A stretch of 64,000 nucleotides of DNA. It comes from Paucisalibacillus algeriensis. Its GTDB lineage: Bacteria; Bacillota; Bacilli; Bacillales; Amphibacillaceae. The position numbers and the translations under genes are program-made. The notes beneath the pieces are model-generated. The model was not told the DNA's origin. It saw only the letters and a program-made list of their open reading frames with translations, and searched no databases. The stretch lies in NCBI RefSeq assembly GCF_000577245.1, contig NZ_CBYO010000016.1, positions 186,001 to 250,000 of the forward strand. The letters are read 5' to 3'. Shown in pieces: positions 8,862 to 20,800 of the stretch (its first letter is position 1; each line of letters begins with the position of its first letter).

Positions 8862-10469
8862 TTATTCTGGAATGTATACAGAATCAATGATCGTTCGTTT
8901 AAATGGGTTGCCATTTTTCGTGATTCCCTCTACTTCAATCGTAATATTGTAGACCTCTTTTGAATGCTCAAAGGTAAGAACTTTTGATAGGTTTTCTTTG
9001 GCAAGTATAGTTTTACTATTGGAAGGATTACTAGATTGAGCAACGGTATACGTTGCTTTAAGCGTTTTTTCCTGAAGTAGGTCGATATTGGAAATTACCT
9101 GGTAGTTAATTTTTGCAGAGTCCTTAATAGGTGATTGATTGCTATGAAGTAGTTTATTAGGAGTTTCATAGTTTGCTACCAATAGATAAGCGTCATCCTC
9201 TTTTGGTGTTAGTTCCAATTTCCATTTCCCAGCAGGAGGCTTCTTTACGGAAATCGTTGTATTTAATGCTCCAAGGAAAATTCCATCTTCCAATTTCTTG
9301 GACTGAATATTTGGCGTAATAACTTTTCCAGAAGGTGAAATTAACTTCACATCTGCTATATCACTTGAAGTCATCAAATTAAGGCTAAGTTCTTGAACAT
9401 GATCTTCAACTGTAATTAGAATGTCTGTTTCTTTCTCAGCATGTAATGGTCCGCCATCGACCCATTGATTATGGTTAGGAGTTATTTTATCAGTAGACTC
9501 GTCTATTGTATTCATCAACTTATTTCCATAGTAAGTATTATCTGACAAATAATTATCATATACAGGAAAAGTGACTCCAGTTCGAATGGAAGTGTGGTTC
9601 CAGTTCTCAATGGCTACCTGTTGGCCACCTGGTAATCTGCTACTGACAGTTGTTACAACGCCATCATTGGAACCATATTGGGATAAATACATTCCTCCAT
9701 ACCAGGTAGATGAAAAGGCACTTCCCCAGCCGGTACCACCTAATGTATAGTAATCATTATAATAAGCCCTCGATTGGCCATCTGTTTGAGAACGGTAATC
9801 TGCCATATAAGCCATTTGCATGGAATAAGTTCCATCCCCCTTAGCACCAATTAAATCTGCAAGCCATCCAGCAGAGGAACTGTAAGCTAAATCAGCTAAT
9901 TGTGACCCATGATGTGGACTCGAAAGGGTAATCACGTTTTGTACATATGGCCAAGCACCGTAATACGTTAAGGCGGTTTGACTATCTACGCCGCCTTTAC
10001 TATAGGCCACAATCGTAATAGGCTTCCCGAAGTAGTTAGAGATTTCCCTAATTTTGTCAGCAAGCAAAACTCCATTATTCCACATATCAGCTGAGGCACC
10101 GCCTGCATCGTATAACTGAACAAAAGCTGTTTGGTAGCCCGCATTTACAGCGGTTTGATACATATCATTGTCTTCCCAAAACACTTGTGCAACATTATTC
10201 AGCCCGGGAACAAACAGTAATACAGGAGCATTTGCTACCGGGTTGGAAGGGGCCGTGCCAATATACCATTCCCCTGGAGTTTCGTTATTTCCATTGTTCG
10301 CTTTACCGGAAATTGATTGGAGGGTTTCTTCTTTAAAGAGAATTGGATCAGGAATTGAGGTTGAATTTACTTTTCCTTCTGTAGCAGAAAGCGGAATCGA
10401 AAAACTAAATAAAAGCATAATGCTCAAGAACAACATGACTAACTTTTTCAATATTAGTTTCCTCCCCAT
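8862..10469 (-). CDS. Secreted lipase/esterase (alpha/beta hydrolase)
   Basis: The 535-residue protein has a Sec signal peptide (about residues 1-29, ending PLSATEG) and an alpha/beta-hydrolase domain. The oxyanion segment is LLFVPGLNN, the nucleophile elbow is VAYSKGGVDS near residue 153, and SSPHHGSQLADLAY follows. These are hallmarks of Bacillus extracellular lipases of family I.4/I.5 or the related PGAP1-like group. The Ala/Tyr in front of Ser is the Bacillus A-x-S-x-G variant. The C-terminal 170 residues are beta-rich and look like an accessory domain. An AGGAAAC site precedes the start. Monocistronic. Confidence 0.85.
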   Translation of the reverse strand: MGRKLILKKLVMLFLSIMLLFSFSIPLSATEGKVNSTSIPDPILFKEETLQSISGKANNGNNETPGEWYIGTAPSNPVANAPVLLFVPGLNNVAQVFWEDNDMYQTAVNAGYQTAFVQLYDAGGASADMWNNGVLLADKIREISNYFGKPITIVAYSKGGVDSQTALTYYGAWPYVQNVITLSSPHHGSQLADLAYSSSAGWLADLIGAKGDGTYSMQMAYMADYRSQTDGQSRAYYNDYYTLGGTGWGSAFSSTWYGGMYLSQYGSNDGVVTTVSSRLPGGQQVAIENWNHTSIRTGVTFPVYDNYLSDNTYYGNKLMNTIDESTDKITPNHNQWVDGGPLHAEKETDILITVEDHVQELSLNLMTSSDIADVKLISPSGKVITPNIQSKKLEDGIFLGALNTTISVKKPPAGKWKLELTPKEDDAYLLVANYETPNKLLHSNQSPIKDSAKINYQVISNIDLLQEKTLKATYTVAQSSNPSNSKTILAKENLSKVLTFEHSKEVYNITIEVEGITKNGNPFKRTIIDSVYIPE

Positions 10470-10619
10470 TTATATTCATCAAATCTTATTCAACAATAAG
10501 CGTTTGATGAAAAAATGGGGTTGGGAAAGTTAAAAAATCGTTCAAAAGTAGTGATAGCTGTTTTTCATTTAGAATATCTATGCCTAAAGTTATAATACTA
10601 GTCAATTGTCAGACAACGT

Positions 10620-11567
10620 TCATTTAAACCAGCCCTTCTTTTTGAACCAAAGAATCATTAGAATGCTCACGGTTAGCATGAACGCCACAATGACAAAGTA
10701 GCCATAACGCCAACTCAGTTCAGGCATATTGGTAAAGTTCATGCCATAGATTCCAGCAATAAAGGTGAGAGGAGCAAAGATGGATGTAATCACGGTTAAT
10801 ATTTGAATAACTTTATTTTGTTGATAGGAATTTAATGAAATGAAATTATCTCGAATATCATTTGTGATGTCGCGATTAGAATCAACCATTTCCGAAAGTT
10901 TGAGTAAGTGGTCATAAATATCCATGAAGTATTCCCGGTGTTCTTTAATATCAAGGTGATGTGAATTTAAGATACGATAAAGCAAATCCCTAATTGGGTG
11001 AATGGCATGCCTTAATTTCAGAAGTTGATGTCTTAGTTCAAAAAGCATATCCAATGGAATATGTAAGGAAACCTGTTTGGGGTTTTGTTCTAAAGCATTG
11101 ATACGATCCTCTAACTGATGAATAATAGGGAAAAAATTATCGACTATCTTATCAAAAACCTCATAAAGTATACGATACGCATCCCAATCCGCAATGTCCT
11201 CGATTTTTAGAAAAGTATTCCAAACTTGATTTACTTCCATCAAATCTTGTTGATGAAACGTGACAATATAATTTTCTCCTATAAAGAAGTTAATCTCAAA
11301 TTGATCAAAATCCCTCGGACCAAGAGTATGGGTAACAACCAAAGAATAATCATCATAATAATCCAGCTTAGGTCGTTGTTGACCATAGATGCAGTCTTCG
11401 ATTGCTAACCGGTGGAATTGAAGAGCGGTATCAAGTTTTGTAATTTCCTCTTCTGTAGGGTTGTTAAAGTCAATCCACCACCATTTATATTCACTGAACG
11501 TGACACCATCTATGGTTAGATTTGTTATTCGCTTGTTTTCATTTGTAATTGCAATTACTTGGATCAA
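10620..11567 (-). CDS. corA: CorA-family magnesium/divalent cation transporter
   Basis: The 315-residue protein has the CorA layout: an acidic cytosolic funnel domain (residues 1-250), then two C-terminal transmembrane helices with the diagnostic selectivity motif YGMN at about 274-277, followed by the second helix and a basic tail (KKKGWFK). The length is normal. AGGAGAAC precedes the start. It stands alone on the minus strand between the lipase and the giant subtilase. Confidence 0.95.
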   Translation of the reverse strand: MIQVIAITNENKRITNLTIDGVTFSEYKWWWIDFNNPTEEEITKLDTALQFHRLAIEDCIYGQQRPKLDYYDDYSLVVTHTLGPRDFDQFEINFFIGENYIVTFHQQDLMEVNQVWNTFLKIEDIADWDAYRILYEVFDKIVDNFFPIIHQLEDRINALEQNPKQVSLHIPLDMLFELRHQLLKLRHAIHPIRDLLYRILNSHHLDIKEHREYFMDIYDHLLKLSEMVDSNRDITNDIRDNFISLNSYQQNKVIQILTVITSIFAPLTFIAGIYGMNFTNMPELSWRYGYFVIVAFMLTVSILMILWFKKKGWFK

Positions 11568-11864
11568 AGTAAGTTCTCCTCAATCTAGAAATTAAACTAT
11601 GTCCTATAAGTTTGACGTAAAAGTTAGGGAAATATGTAATACTTTTAGTTTTGCTGGTCATATATAAATTGCTTATAGACAAAAAGTGAGCTTTTTTAGG
11701 ACTAACAAAGGATTTGTATTCGACATTAATACTTTATAACCAACTTTCATAGGTTATTATTCTCATTTCACCCTAGAGTTATTGTTAGATAAAACAAGTA
11801 GTGATAACCTAATTTTAAACTATTGTTAAAAGTCTGAATATTTAATTGAAAGCAGGGGGATGAA

Positions 11865-14800
11865 ATGAGGTTGAAACAAAGGAAGTTTCGCAGAATATGG
11901 GCTAGTTTGACAATTCTTTTACTAGTCTTTTCCCTATTTACACCTACAATATCTTACGGGGAATCTCAAGCACAAATTCTTGATCTAACTACACTGGAAG
12001 AAGATCTTGTATTAGAAAAAGAATTAGAAGATGTGGCTTCAAATGAAGAAGAAGAATCAGCAGATTACGAGCTGGAGGCTTCTGGTCCTGATGGTTTACC
12101 GAGAGTACACGATGGTCTTGAGGTGAACAAGCCTTTATTCGACAAAGCAAAAGACACTACTCAAGAAAAGGTCATCATGGAAGGTAAAGTGGAGAAAAAG
12201 ATATTTCAATCATTTGAAAAAGAGGAAATGGTTCCTGTCATTATTCATATGAAATCGGACAGCGAAAAGAAAGCAACTATGTTCCAAGATGTAGCTAAAA
12301 ATAACAATCGTCATGAAAGATTAATGATGGTTCAAAATCATCTGCAATCAGTTGCAGAAAAATCCCAATCTGAAGTACTGAAGAAATTGGATAGTTTCTC
12401 TCAAAAAGGAATAGCAAAGGAGATTACTCCACTATGGATTATTAATGGAATAGCAGCAAGTGTGACAAAGGAAGCTATAGAAGAGTTAGAGAAACGTGAA
12501 GATGTTGAAAAAATTTTAATGGAGAAAGTTTTTGAAGTACCTGAGGTTATTATCAATGAAACTTCACCGCGATTACCAGAATGGGGACTGGAGAAGGTTT
12601 ACGCACCCGACGTATGGTCTCGTTACGGTATTGATGGAGAAGGAATTGTTGTCGGGATTATGGATACAGGAGTTGAAGTAAGTCATGAGGCATTAGCTCA
12701 TAATTATCGTGGGCGTAATGGGGGACATCAGTATTCATGGGCTGACTTTTCAGGAGACGGCTACTCTACCCCACAAGATGGAAATGGACATGGTACCCAT
12801 GTTGCTGGATCTGCTGTGGGTGGTGGAGAAGGGGAACCAATTGGTGTTGCCCCTGGAGCAGAATGGATTGCTGCAAAAATTTTCAATGATAGAGGTTCTG
12901 CAACAGAATCTGGTATTCACCAAGCTTTTCAATGGTTTATGGCCCCAGGTGGAGACCCAGCTATGGCACCACATGTTGTCAATAATTCATGGGGGAATTC
13001 AAATACAGGAGATACAACTTTCCGGGAAGATGTTCAAGCATGGGTAGCGGCGGGAATTTTTCCTTTGTTTGCTGCTGGTAATGATGGGCCTGGTTCCAAT
13101 TCCATTGGTGCCCCGGGAAGTTTTCCAGAGGCTTTTGCTATTGGGGCAACAGATATCAATGATCAAATTGCTTATTTCTCAAGTCGCGGCCCAGTTTATT
13201 GGGGTGATAAACGATATATAAAGCCTGATGTTTCTGCTCCAGGTCATCAAATTTATTCCGCTGTTCCTGGGAATGGTTATGGTGTGAAAAGTGGAACATC
13301 TATGGCTACACCTCATGTCGCTGGTGTGATCGCTTTACTTCTACAGTCTAATCCAGATTTAAAGATTGATGATGTATCGGCATTGCTGAAGGAAACAGCT
13401 AGAACAGAAATTCATATGGGTCCACTACCTAATGATTTATATGGAACTGGTATTGTGGATGCGTATCAGGCAGTAACGTCTGCAGCATTTGCCGGTACTG
13501 TTCAAGGGACAGTTACCGATGAGAATGGTAATCCAATTGCTGCTACGATTCGGGTAGAAGAGGAAAATGTGGATGTTTCCGTATCAGACGATGGCATATT
13601 TGAGTTTATATTACGGGAAGGAACCCATGAAGTTGAAGTGGAATCCTTTGGTTATCAAGCCAATACTTTTACTGTTTCTGTAGAAAAAGAGCAGGTGGTG
13701 GAGGTTAATTGGGAGTTAACGAAATCGGACCAGTTTACCATTCATGGTGTTGTCACTGATTCAGATGATAATCCGGTACCATACGCCTATGTTCGTCTTC
13801 AACATACACCACTATCTGTCGCAAGAACGAATGATAATGGGGAATTCTCATTTGATGGAGTTCCTGAAGGGGATTATCAGTTAACGATTTCTGGTAATGG
13901 ATTATCCAGTAAAAATGAAACAATCACAGTTAATGCAGATTTAAATCTAGAATTTACAGTTAACGAAAGTACATTTATTTCCGATGAGAACTGGACAATT
14001 GGAAACAACAATCCTAGTAGAAATGCGATATCAAATGAGGATATCTCAACTAGCCATTTGAAGGAAGCATTAGAAATCCCGATAAGTGGCAATATTGTCT
14101 TTTCTTCTCCAGTTGTTAATGAGGATACGGCGGTAATTGTTACAGAAAGTGGAAATGTGGAGGCTCATAATATAGAGACCGGTGAGAAGAAATGGAGTTT
14201 TCGGACTGGAGGAATGAATCGTAGCACACCAACAATCGCCAATGATCATGTGTATGTAACTGGTGGTCAAGACCAGACATTTTATGCGTTGAACATCCAT
14301 AGCGGTGTTGTGGATTGGAGTATGAAAATAGGGAATCTACCAGTTTATGAGTCTCCTATATACGAGAATGGAGTACTGTACCTTACTTCGAGCTTTAATG
14401 GGGCAACAAAAGTTTACGCCCTAGATGCAGGTAATGGTCAAACAATATGGACTACTGACATTCCAGCTAGCAGTTATTCCGGTGCAGCTCTTGCAGGTGA
14501 ACAATTATTTATCGGTACTGTAGAAGATGGAAAAATGACTGCGATATCTAAAGACGATGGGTCAGTTAACTGGACGTTTGCTATTACTGGTAGCGGATTT
14601 GCATCTTTACCTGTAGTGGTTGAAAATACGGTTTATGCTTTTTCTACTAACTTTGAAAATAGAGGAGTTATGTGGGCTATTGATGCAGAGACTGGGGAGG
14701 AAGTTTGGCAGGTTGAGGGAATCGGTGATACACAGGCTGCCACACCAGTTGTATATGAAGATATTGTATTGGTGAGTTCGGCGTCTGTTCCAACACTGAA

Positions 14801-17800
14801 AGCATTTGATCGTCAAACAGGAGAGTTATTATGGGCAAATAAGAATGTTAGCACGACGGTCAATAATGGTGTGGTAGCTAGTAATGGAATATTCTTCATT
14901 GTTGATAGCACATATAGTCTAAAAGCAATTGATGTGTTTACTGGTGAAATGGTAGGACAATGGACTTTAGCTGGTTCCAGTTCTTCAACACCTGCTATTA
15001 CTGCAGGACAGGTCATTGTTCCAACGCAAAGAGGATTGACTGTATTTACTGCACCTGGAATACTATCTGGAACAATACAAAATGGTGACGGAAATCCGGT
15101 ATCAGGAACAGTTCGAATTGTTGGTACAGATATGAAGGCTGATGCTGATGAGAATGGTAATTATAAACTATCCGTATTACCAGGCGAATATGAGGTACGG
15201 ATTGGTGAATATGGGCTAGAGCAGATTCAACAACGTTTTAGCGTTAGATCAGGCTATGAATTTAATCAATCTTATACATTACAAGCAGTGGAAACCGGTC
15301 AACTATCGGGTACAGTGAAAGATAAACGAAGTGGCAATCCTATATCTAATATTCTAGTTCAAGTACAGGACACTCCACTTGAAACTACAACAGATGAAAA
15401 TGGTTATTTCCACTTTGAATCCATTTATGCTGGAAGTTATGATGTTACCTTCCAAGGTAGTGGGTATGTAGATAGTAGTATCCAGGTTACGATTGAAGAG
15501 GATATGGAAACTAAATTAACCCCATCTTTAGATCCAATTGATGTGGCAGTGCTAGACGACTATAAATCTACTATAACCAAATTATTAACTGTTAATGGAA
15601 TTCCGGCCGAGGAAGTGACATGGGAAGAAATAACAGGTAATGTTGAAAATTACAACGTCCTGTATCTTAATGGTGCCTATACTTCTGGTGGCTGGACACC
15701 AGATAAAGAAGATATGGATTCCTTATTAAATGAAGCACTTGAAGCAGATGTAAGTATGGTGTTTACGGACGCTTGGGGGCCAAGTTATGGGTCGATTTCG
15801 GATCTTGTAAAACATTATCAGGACCCTGTGGTATTACAAAGTGACTATACGGATGCTATGGTTTCATTAGAAGTTACACGAGATCACCCAATATTTGAAG
15901 GATTTGAAGTTGGAGATACGATTAAGATACTCAATAGCGGAAAAGCTAGCTGGTTTACAGGATACTCTGGTCAGGATTTAGCCACTGTTCATAGTAGTCG
16001 ACTCGGTAAAGTAGGGACGGGAATCGGGATTAAAGCCGTCTCACAGAATAGTGCTCATATACTGCTTGCCAATAACTCTACAGCTTCTTGGAATCTACCG
16101 ACTCAGCATTGGCCAAAGGACCAGCATACATTGCTAATCAATAGCATGAATTATTTACTCGAGGATGCTAGTTTTGGAGAAATGAACGGTCAGGTAGTTG
16201 ACCAATCAGGGAATCCACTACAAGCAACGGTCCAGGTATTAGAGACTAGAGCTTCTATAAAGGCGGATGATTCTGGGCAATTTACGCTATTCCATGATGA
16301 AGGAACCTATAACGTAGAAGTACGACTAACTGGTTATGAAACGGAAGTAGTTGAAGTTACCTTTGAAAATGGAAGCTTAGCAACTGGGACTATTGAACTT
16401 GTATCTTCTATGGAAGGTAAGCTCTCTGGTATTGTGACAGATTCACTAACTACGAATCCAGTAGCTGATGTGCAAATCAAATTGAGAGATTCGGCTGGAG
16501 AATTAGTTGATGAAGCCGTAACGAATAGTAATGGTAGTTACGAATTCTCAAATCTACCAGCAGCGGTTTATAGTCTTGAGTACGCCCATGATAATTATGT
16601 ACTTGCGAAAGATGAAATTGAGATAACAGGGCCACCATTAGAGCTAAATAAAACATTGATTCCAGAACCAAGACTAGCAATATTAGGGGACCGTTCGTAT
16701 GGAAAAAACCTGGAGGGAATTTTTGCAGAATACCATATTGATGTAACAAACTATTCCTCCATGGAAACATTAACCGAAGAAATAGCAAACTATGATGTTG
16801 TTTTCTATAATGACAAAAGCGGCATTACTAAAGCAACGTTTGATGCGTTTGAAGTAGCTGCAGACGATAATGGTGTTAGTATCATTTACGGTGATTCATA
16901 CTTTAGTGGTGGAGGTATTTACACATTAAATTCAGTTCGAAAGGATCCTGTTTCAAGGGATCGAATTAATATTCGATCTAGCGCTGCACAATATGTTGTT
17001 GAAAACAAGAACCCATTATTCGGTGATAGGGAAGTAGGAGACGTCATCGAAATACTAGTTCCAGATGGTAGTCGTGTTTCTGCATTTGATCATTATTCAG
17101 GGTTTGTTTTAGCAGATATTAAACACGCTGAGTCGGAAGTACACGGACATGGGATTGCGTATAAACCAAGAACTGGAGATAGTATGGAACTTCTCATGAG
17201 TGGTCATAGTGCAGCCATTGAACATGATGGAGAAGATTATACAGAAGAAGGTTTAGAGTTATTTGTTGATTCGGTCATTTGGGCTGCATATGAAAACTTC
17301 AATGTTTTCCGAGGAAATATTACCGATGAAAATGGAGAAGCCATTGAGGCTAAAGTGAGCATGGAAATCGACGGTGTAACCTTATCAGCAAGTACAACAC
17401 AGGATAATTCGGAGTTTGAAATTGCAGCACCAGATGGTGAAGCAGTGGTGACCGTTTCGGCTTATGGTTATCAAACAGAGACCATTGAACTTAATGTTAA
17501 TGATTCCTTGGAGCCTATGAATATAGTGTTGCTTTTACAGGAGGATGTAAGCCAACTAAAAGGGCATATAACAAATAAAGCACAACTTAATGGAATTGAG
17601 GATGTACATGTCAACATTATTGGATATCCAAGGGAAGCGTATACTGATTCAATAGGTTATTACCAGATTGATCATATAGAACCTGGTACCTATGAAGTAG
17701 AAATTAAGAAGGACGGATTTTTAGTAGAGACATTGACTATCGAAATCAGTCCGAGTGAGGTGAAGACTTACGATACAGCATTGCGTCCTTCACCAACAGT

Positions 17801-20800
17801 AGGAGTTATTGTTGACGTTCAATCTTCTTCCTATGTAAGTCTAGAAGAATATCTTGGTAATAAAGGTTATAACACGGTTCCAATGTTTTTCGATGACCTA
17901 GATATGCTAGAACAGGTCGACGTTGTATTTGCAAATTCCGATTATAATAACGATTTAATACCTGATGCCGAGACCTTCAAGCGTTTCATAGAGGCGATGG
18001 ATGAAACAGAGACTTCTATCATTTGGACTGGTCAAAACGGTGGGAAAGGAAGTATCCGTTATCTGTATGAGTTCCTAGGTGATCCAGGAGTAGAGTATCG
18101 TGGCAGTGGAGGAATAACCCAAACTGTCACCATTTTAGAGGAACATCCAATTTTTGAAGGAGTACCAGATACGTTTACCATATCTCCAGATCGTGGTTAC
18201 TATTATGGATTCGATAATTATTCTGGGACCATGCTAGCGGATTTTGAGATAGAAGGCGTTGGCGAAGAAGGGTATATGATTGGATTCAAAGGTCGCACCA
18301 TGAATAGTGTAGAAATTTTACTTGGTGGAATGACCTTCGGATATGGTTTCCATCCTGGCGATAGTAGGTTTGATGAGAACCGTGAGAAAATTATTAATAA
18401 TACAATCCTTTGGGCCATTGACCATGAAGGTAGTTATGCAGGTGAAATTCGAAGTCAAGTAATTAATAATCTCGGTAATCCGATTCAGGCAACTGTAACG
18501 GTACTGGAGACTAATCAAACGGTTCAAACAGATAGTGATGGAAACTTCTTTGTCGCACTTGCAGAAGGTACGTATACTTTACAAATTGGTGGGTTTGGAC
18601 ATCAATCGAATGAATTTGATGTGCAAGTTGTTAACGGAGAAGTATTGCGGGAAACATTTGAGCTAGAAGCGGAAGCTGTTGGAGAATTACATGGTGTTGT
18701 GCGTGCTAGTAATACTAGTGATTTAATAGCTGGAGCAAATATTGAAATTATTGGCACCCCATTACGAGCGGTAACAGATGAAAAAGGTACATTTAGTATG
18801 GTTGTTCCAGAAGGCAGCTATGACATTCGGATAACTTCTAGTGGTTATCAGCCACAAATGAGTACGGTATCCATTACTACCGGTGAAACTTCCAATGTTA
18901 ATGTTATGCTAAATGATTCCCAGGCGATAGCAGTGATAGCTTCTTCACTAAGCAATAGCCGAATTACTCCATTCCTTGAGTCGTATGGTTATGAAGTGGC
19001 TTATTATGACCGTGATGAGATAGGTCTATTAACTGAAAATATCACAGACTTTGCGCTTGTAATCTTTAATGATTCGGGTAATCAAATGAGCGAAACCGAT
19101 TTTCTTGGTCTGATTGAAGCATCTGATGAAGCGCAGGTAAGTATGATTTTTGCAAATCAATTCGGTGCAGGATCCATTAACCACTTACGAGATTATTTAG
19201 GAGATCCGAGCTATACGGATACGGATTATCTACCAAATGCAATTCAGTATGAAGTATTATCTGATCATCCAATTTTCAGGGGATATGAGGTTGGCAATCA
19301 AATTACCATACTAGAAAGACCAGACTCTAATCAACAATATGGCGTATTTGATCAGTACAGTGGTACGACAGTTGCTGATCTTACCCATTCAGTGGAAGGA
19401 AGACTTGGTAGTGGTATTGCGTATGACTTCCGTTCTAGCGGTCATGTGCATCTCCTTCTAGGAAGTCTTGCCGTTAGTAGTTATGGTCATCCTGAGGATC
19501 GTTGGACAGAGGATACGAAGAATATTTATATTAATGCAATTGACTGGGCAATTAATGCATCATTAGGCGAAATTTCTGGTGTTGTTTCAGATGAGAATGG
19601 TGAGCCTATCCAAGGTGCAACAGTCAAGCTTGAGAATGAAAATATTACGGTTCAAACCAATGATCAAGGACGTTATTCAGTAGGTGTAAGTACTGGAGAA
19701 CATACCGTAACTATTTCTGCAATTGGATATGCTTCCAAACAGGAAACGGTAGTTGTTGAAAATATTGGTGATGTCGTTGAACTTAATGTTACTTTACAAG
19801 CTTCTGAAAGAATGTCCATCTATGGGAAGGTTCTGAATCAATCAACAGGAGAGGGATTAGCTGATGTAGCTGTTCTTGCGAAAGATGGGCAAGGTTTACA
19901 GGAATATACAACTTTAACTGATGCTGATGGAAATTATCAGCTACCAGACCTATTAGCTGGAGAGTACGAGATAACGTTTGAAAAGGACGGCTTCCACCCT
20001 GTTATGGAGACTATTTCCATTGCAGATGGGGAAAACAAAGAATTGAATGTTTCCATTAGCACCTATAATATAGCGGTATTAGGTGATTTTAAAGGGGAAA
20101 TTTCCAACTTACTAAACGAGTATGACCTGGCTGCAGAATCAGTTGATTGGGGAGTAACTGAACACGCAGGCTTATATGATGTGATTATCGTAAACGCTAG
20201 TAAAGCGGAATCCTCTGAAGTGGAAGCACTGATTCAAGCAAGTGATGAGCAGCAAACGAGCTTGGTGTTCCTAGATACATGGGGGACAACTGGTTCTATA
20301 TCATTATTGGAGCAAGTATTCGGATATCCAACCTTGCAGGAACAAGGTTATAACGAAGGAGAAGTATACATGGATGTCGAGAATGAGGACCATCCAATAT
20401 TTAACGAATTTGAAACAGATAGAATAAAGATTTTGGCAGAAAATAGTCCATATGCTACTTTTACAAATTATCATGGAACGAATCTGGGTAATCTGGAAGT
20501 GAACGAGGAAGACAAAGGAACTTCAATTGCTTATACATTCCGAAGTAACGAACATATGCATCTTCTACTATCTGCATTTGCAGTAAACAACATGGTTGGT
20601 CCTGAACGAGGGTGGACAGAAGACGGTAAAAAGCTCTTCGCACAGTCTATTCTGTGGGCAAAAGATGGTGTAGGGAAACTTCCAGACCCACCGGTTTGGA
20701 AAAAGGATTATGAGGAAGGTAAAGCAGGAAGTACTATCGTTGTTGGTGGTAGAGCGGAAGGAAATAGAATGATTCGTGTCTATGACGGAACAACGTTATT

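Noticed and set aside
12709-13047. 112-residue ORF inside the subtilase catalytic domain
   Set aside because: Alternate frame of the S8 domain, with no independent start signal.
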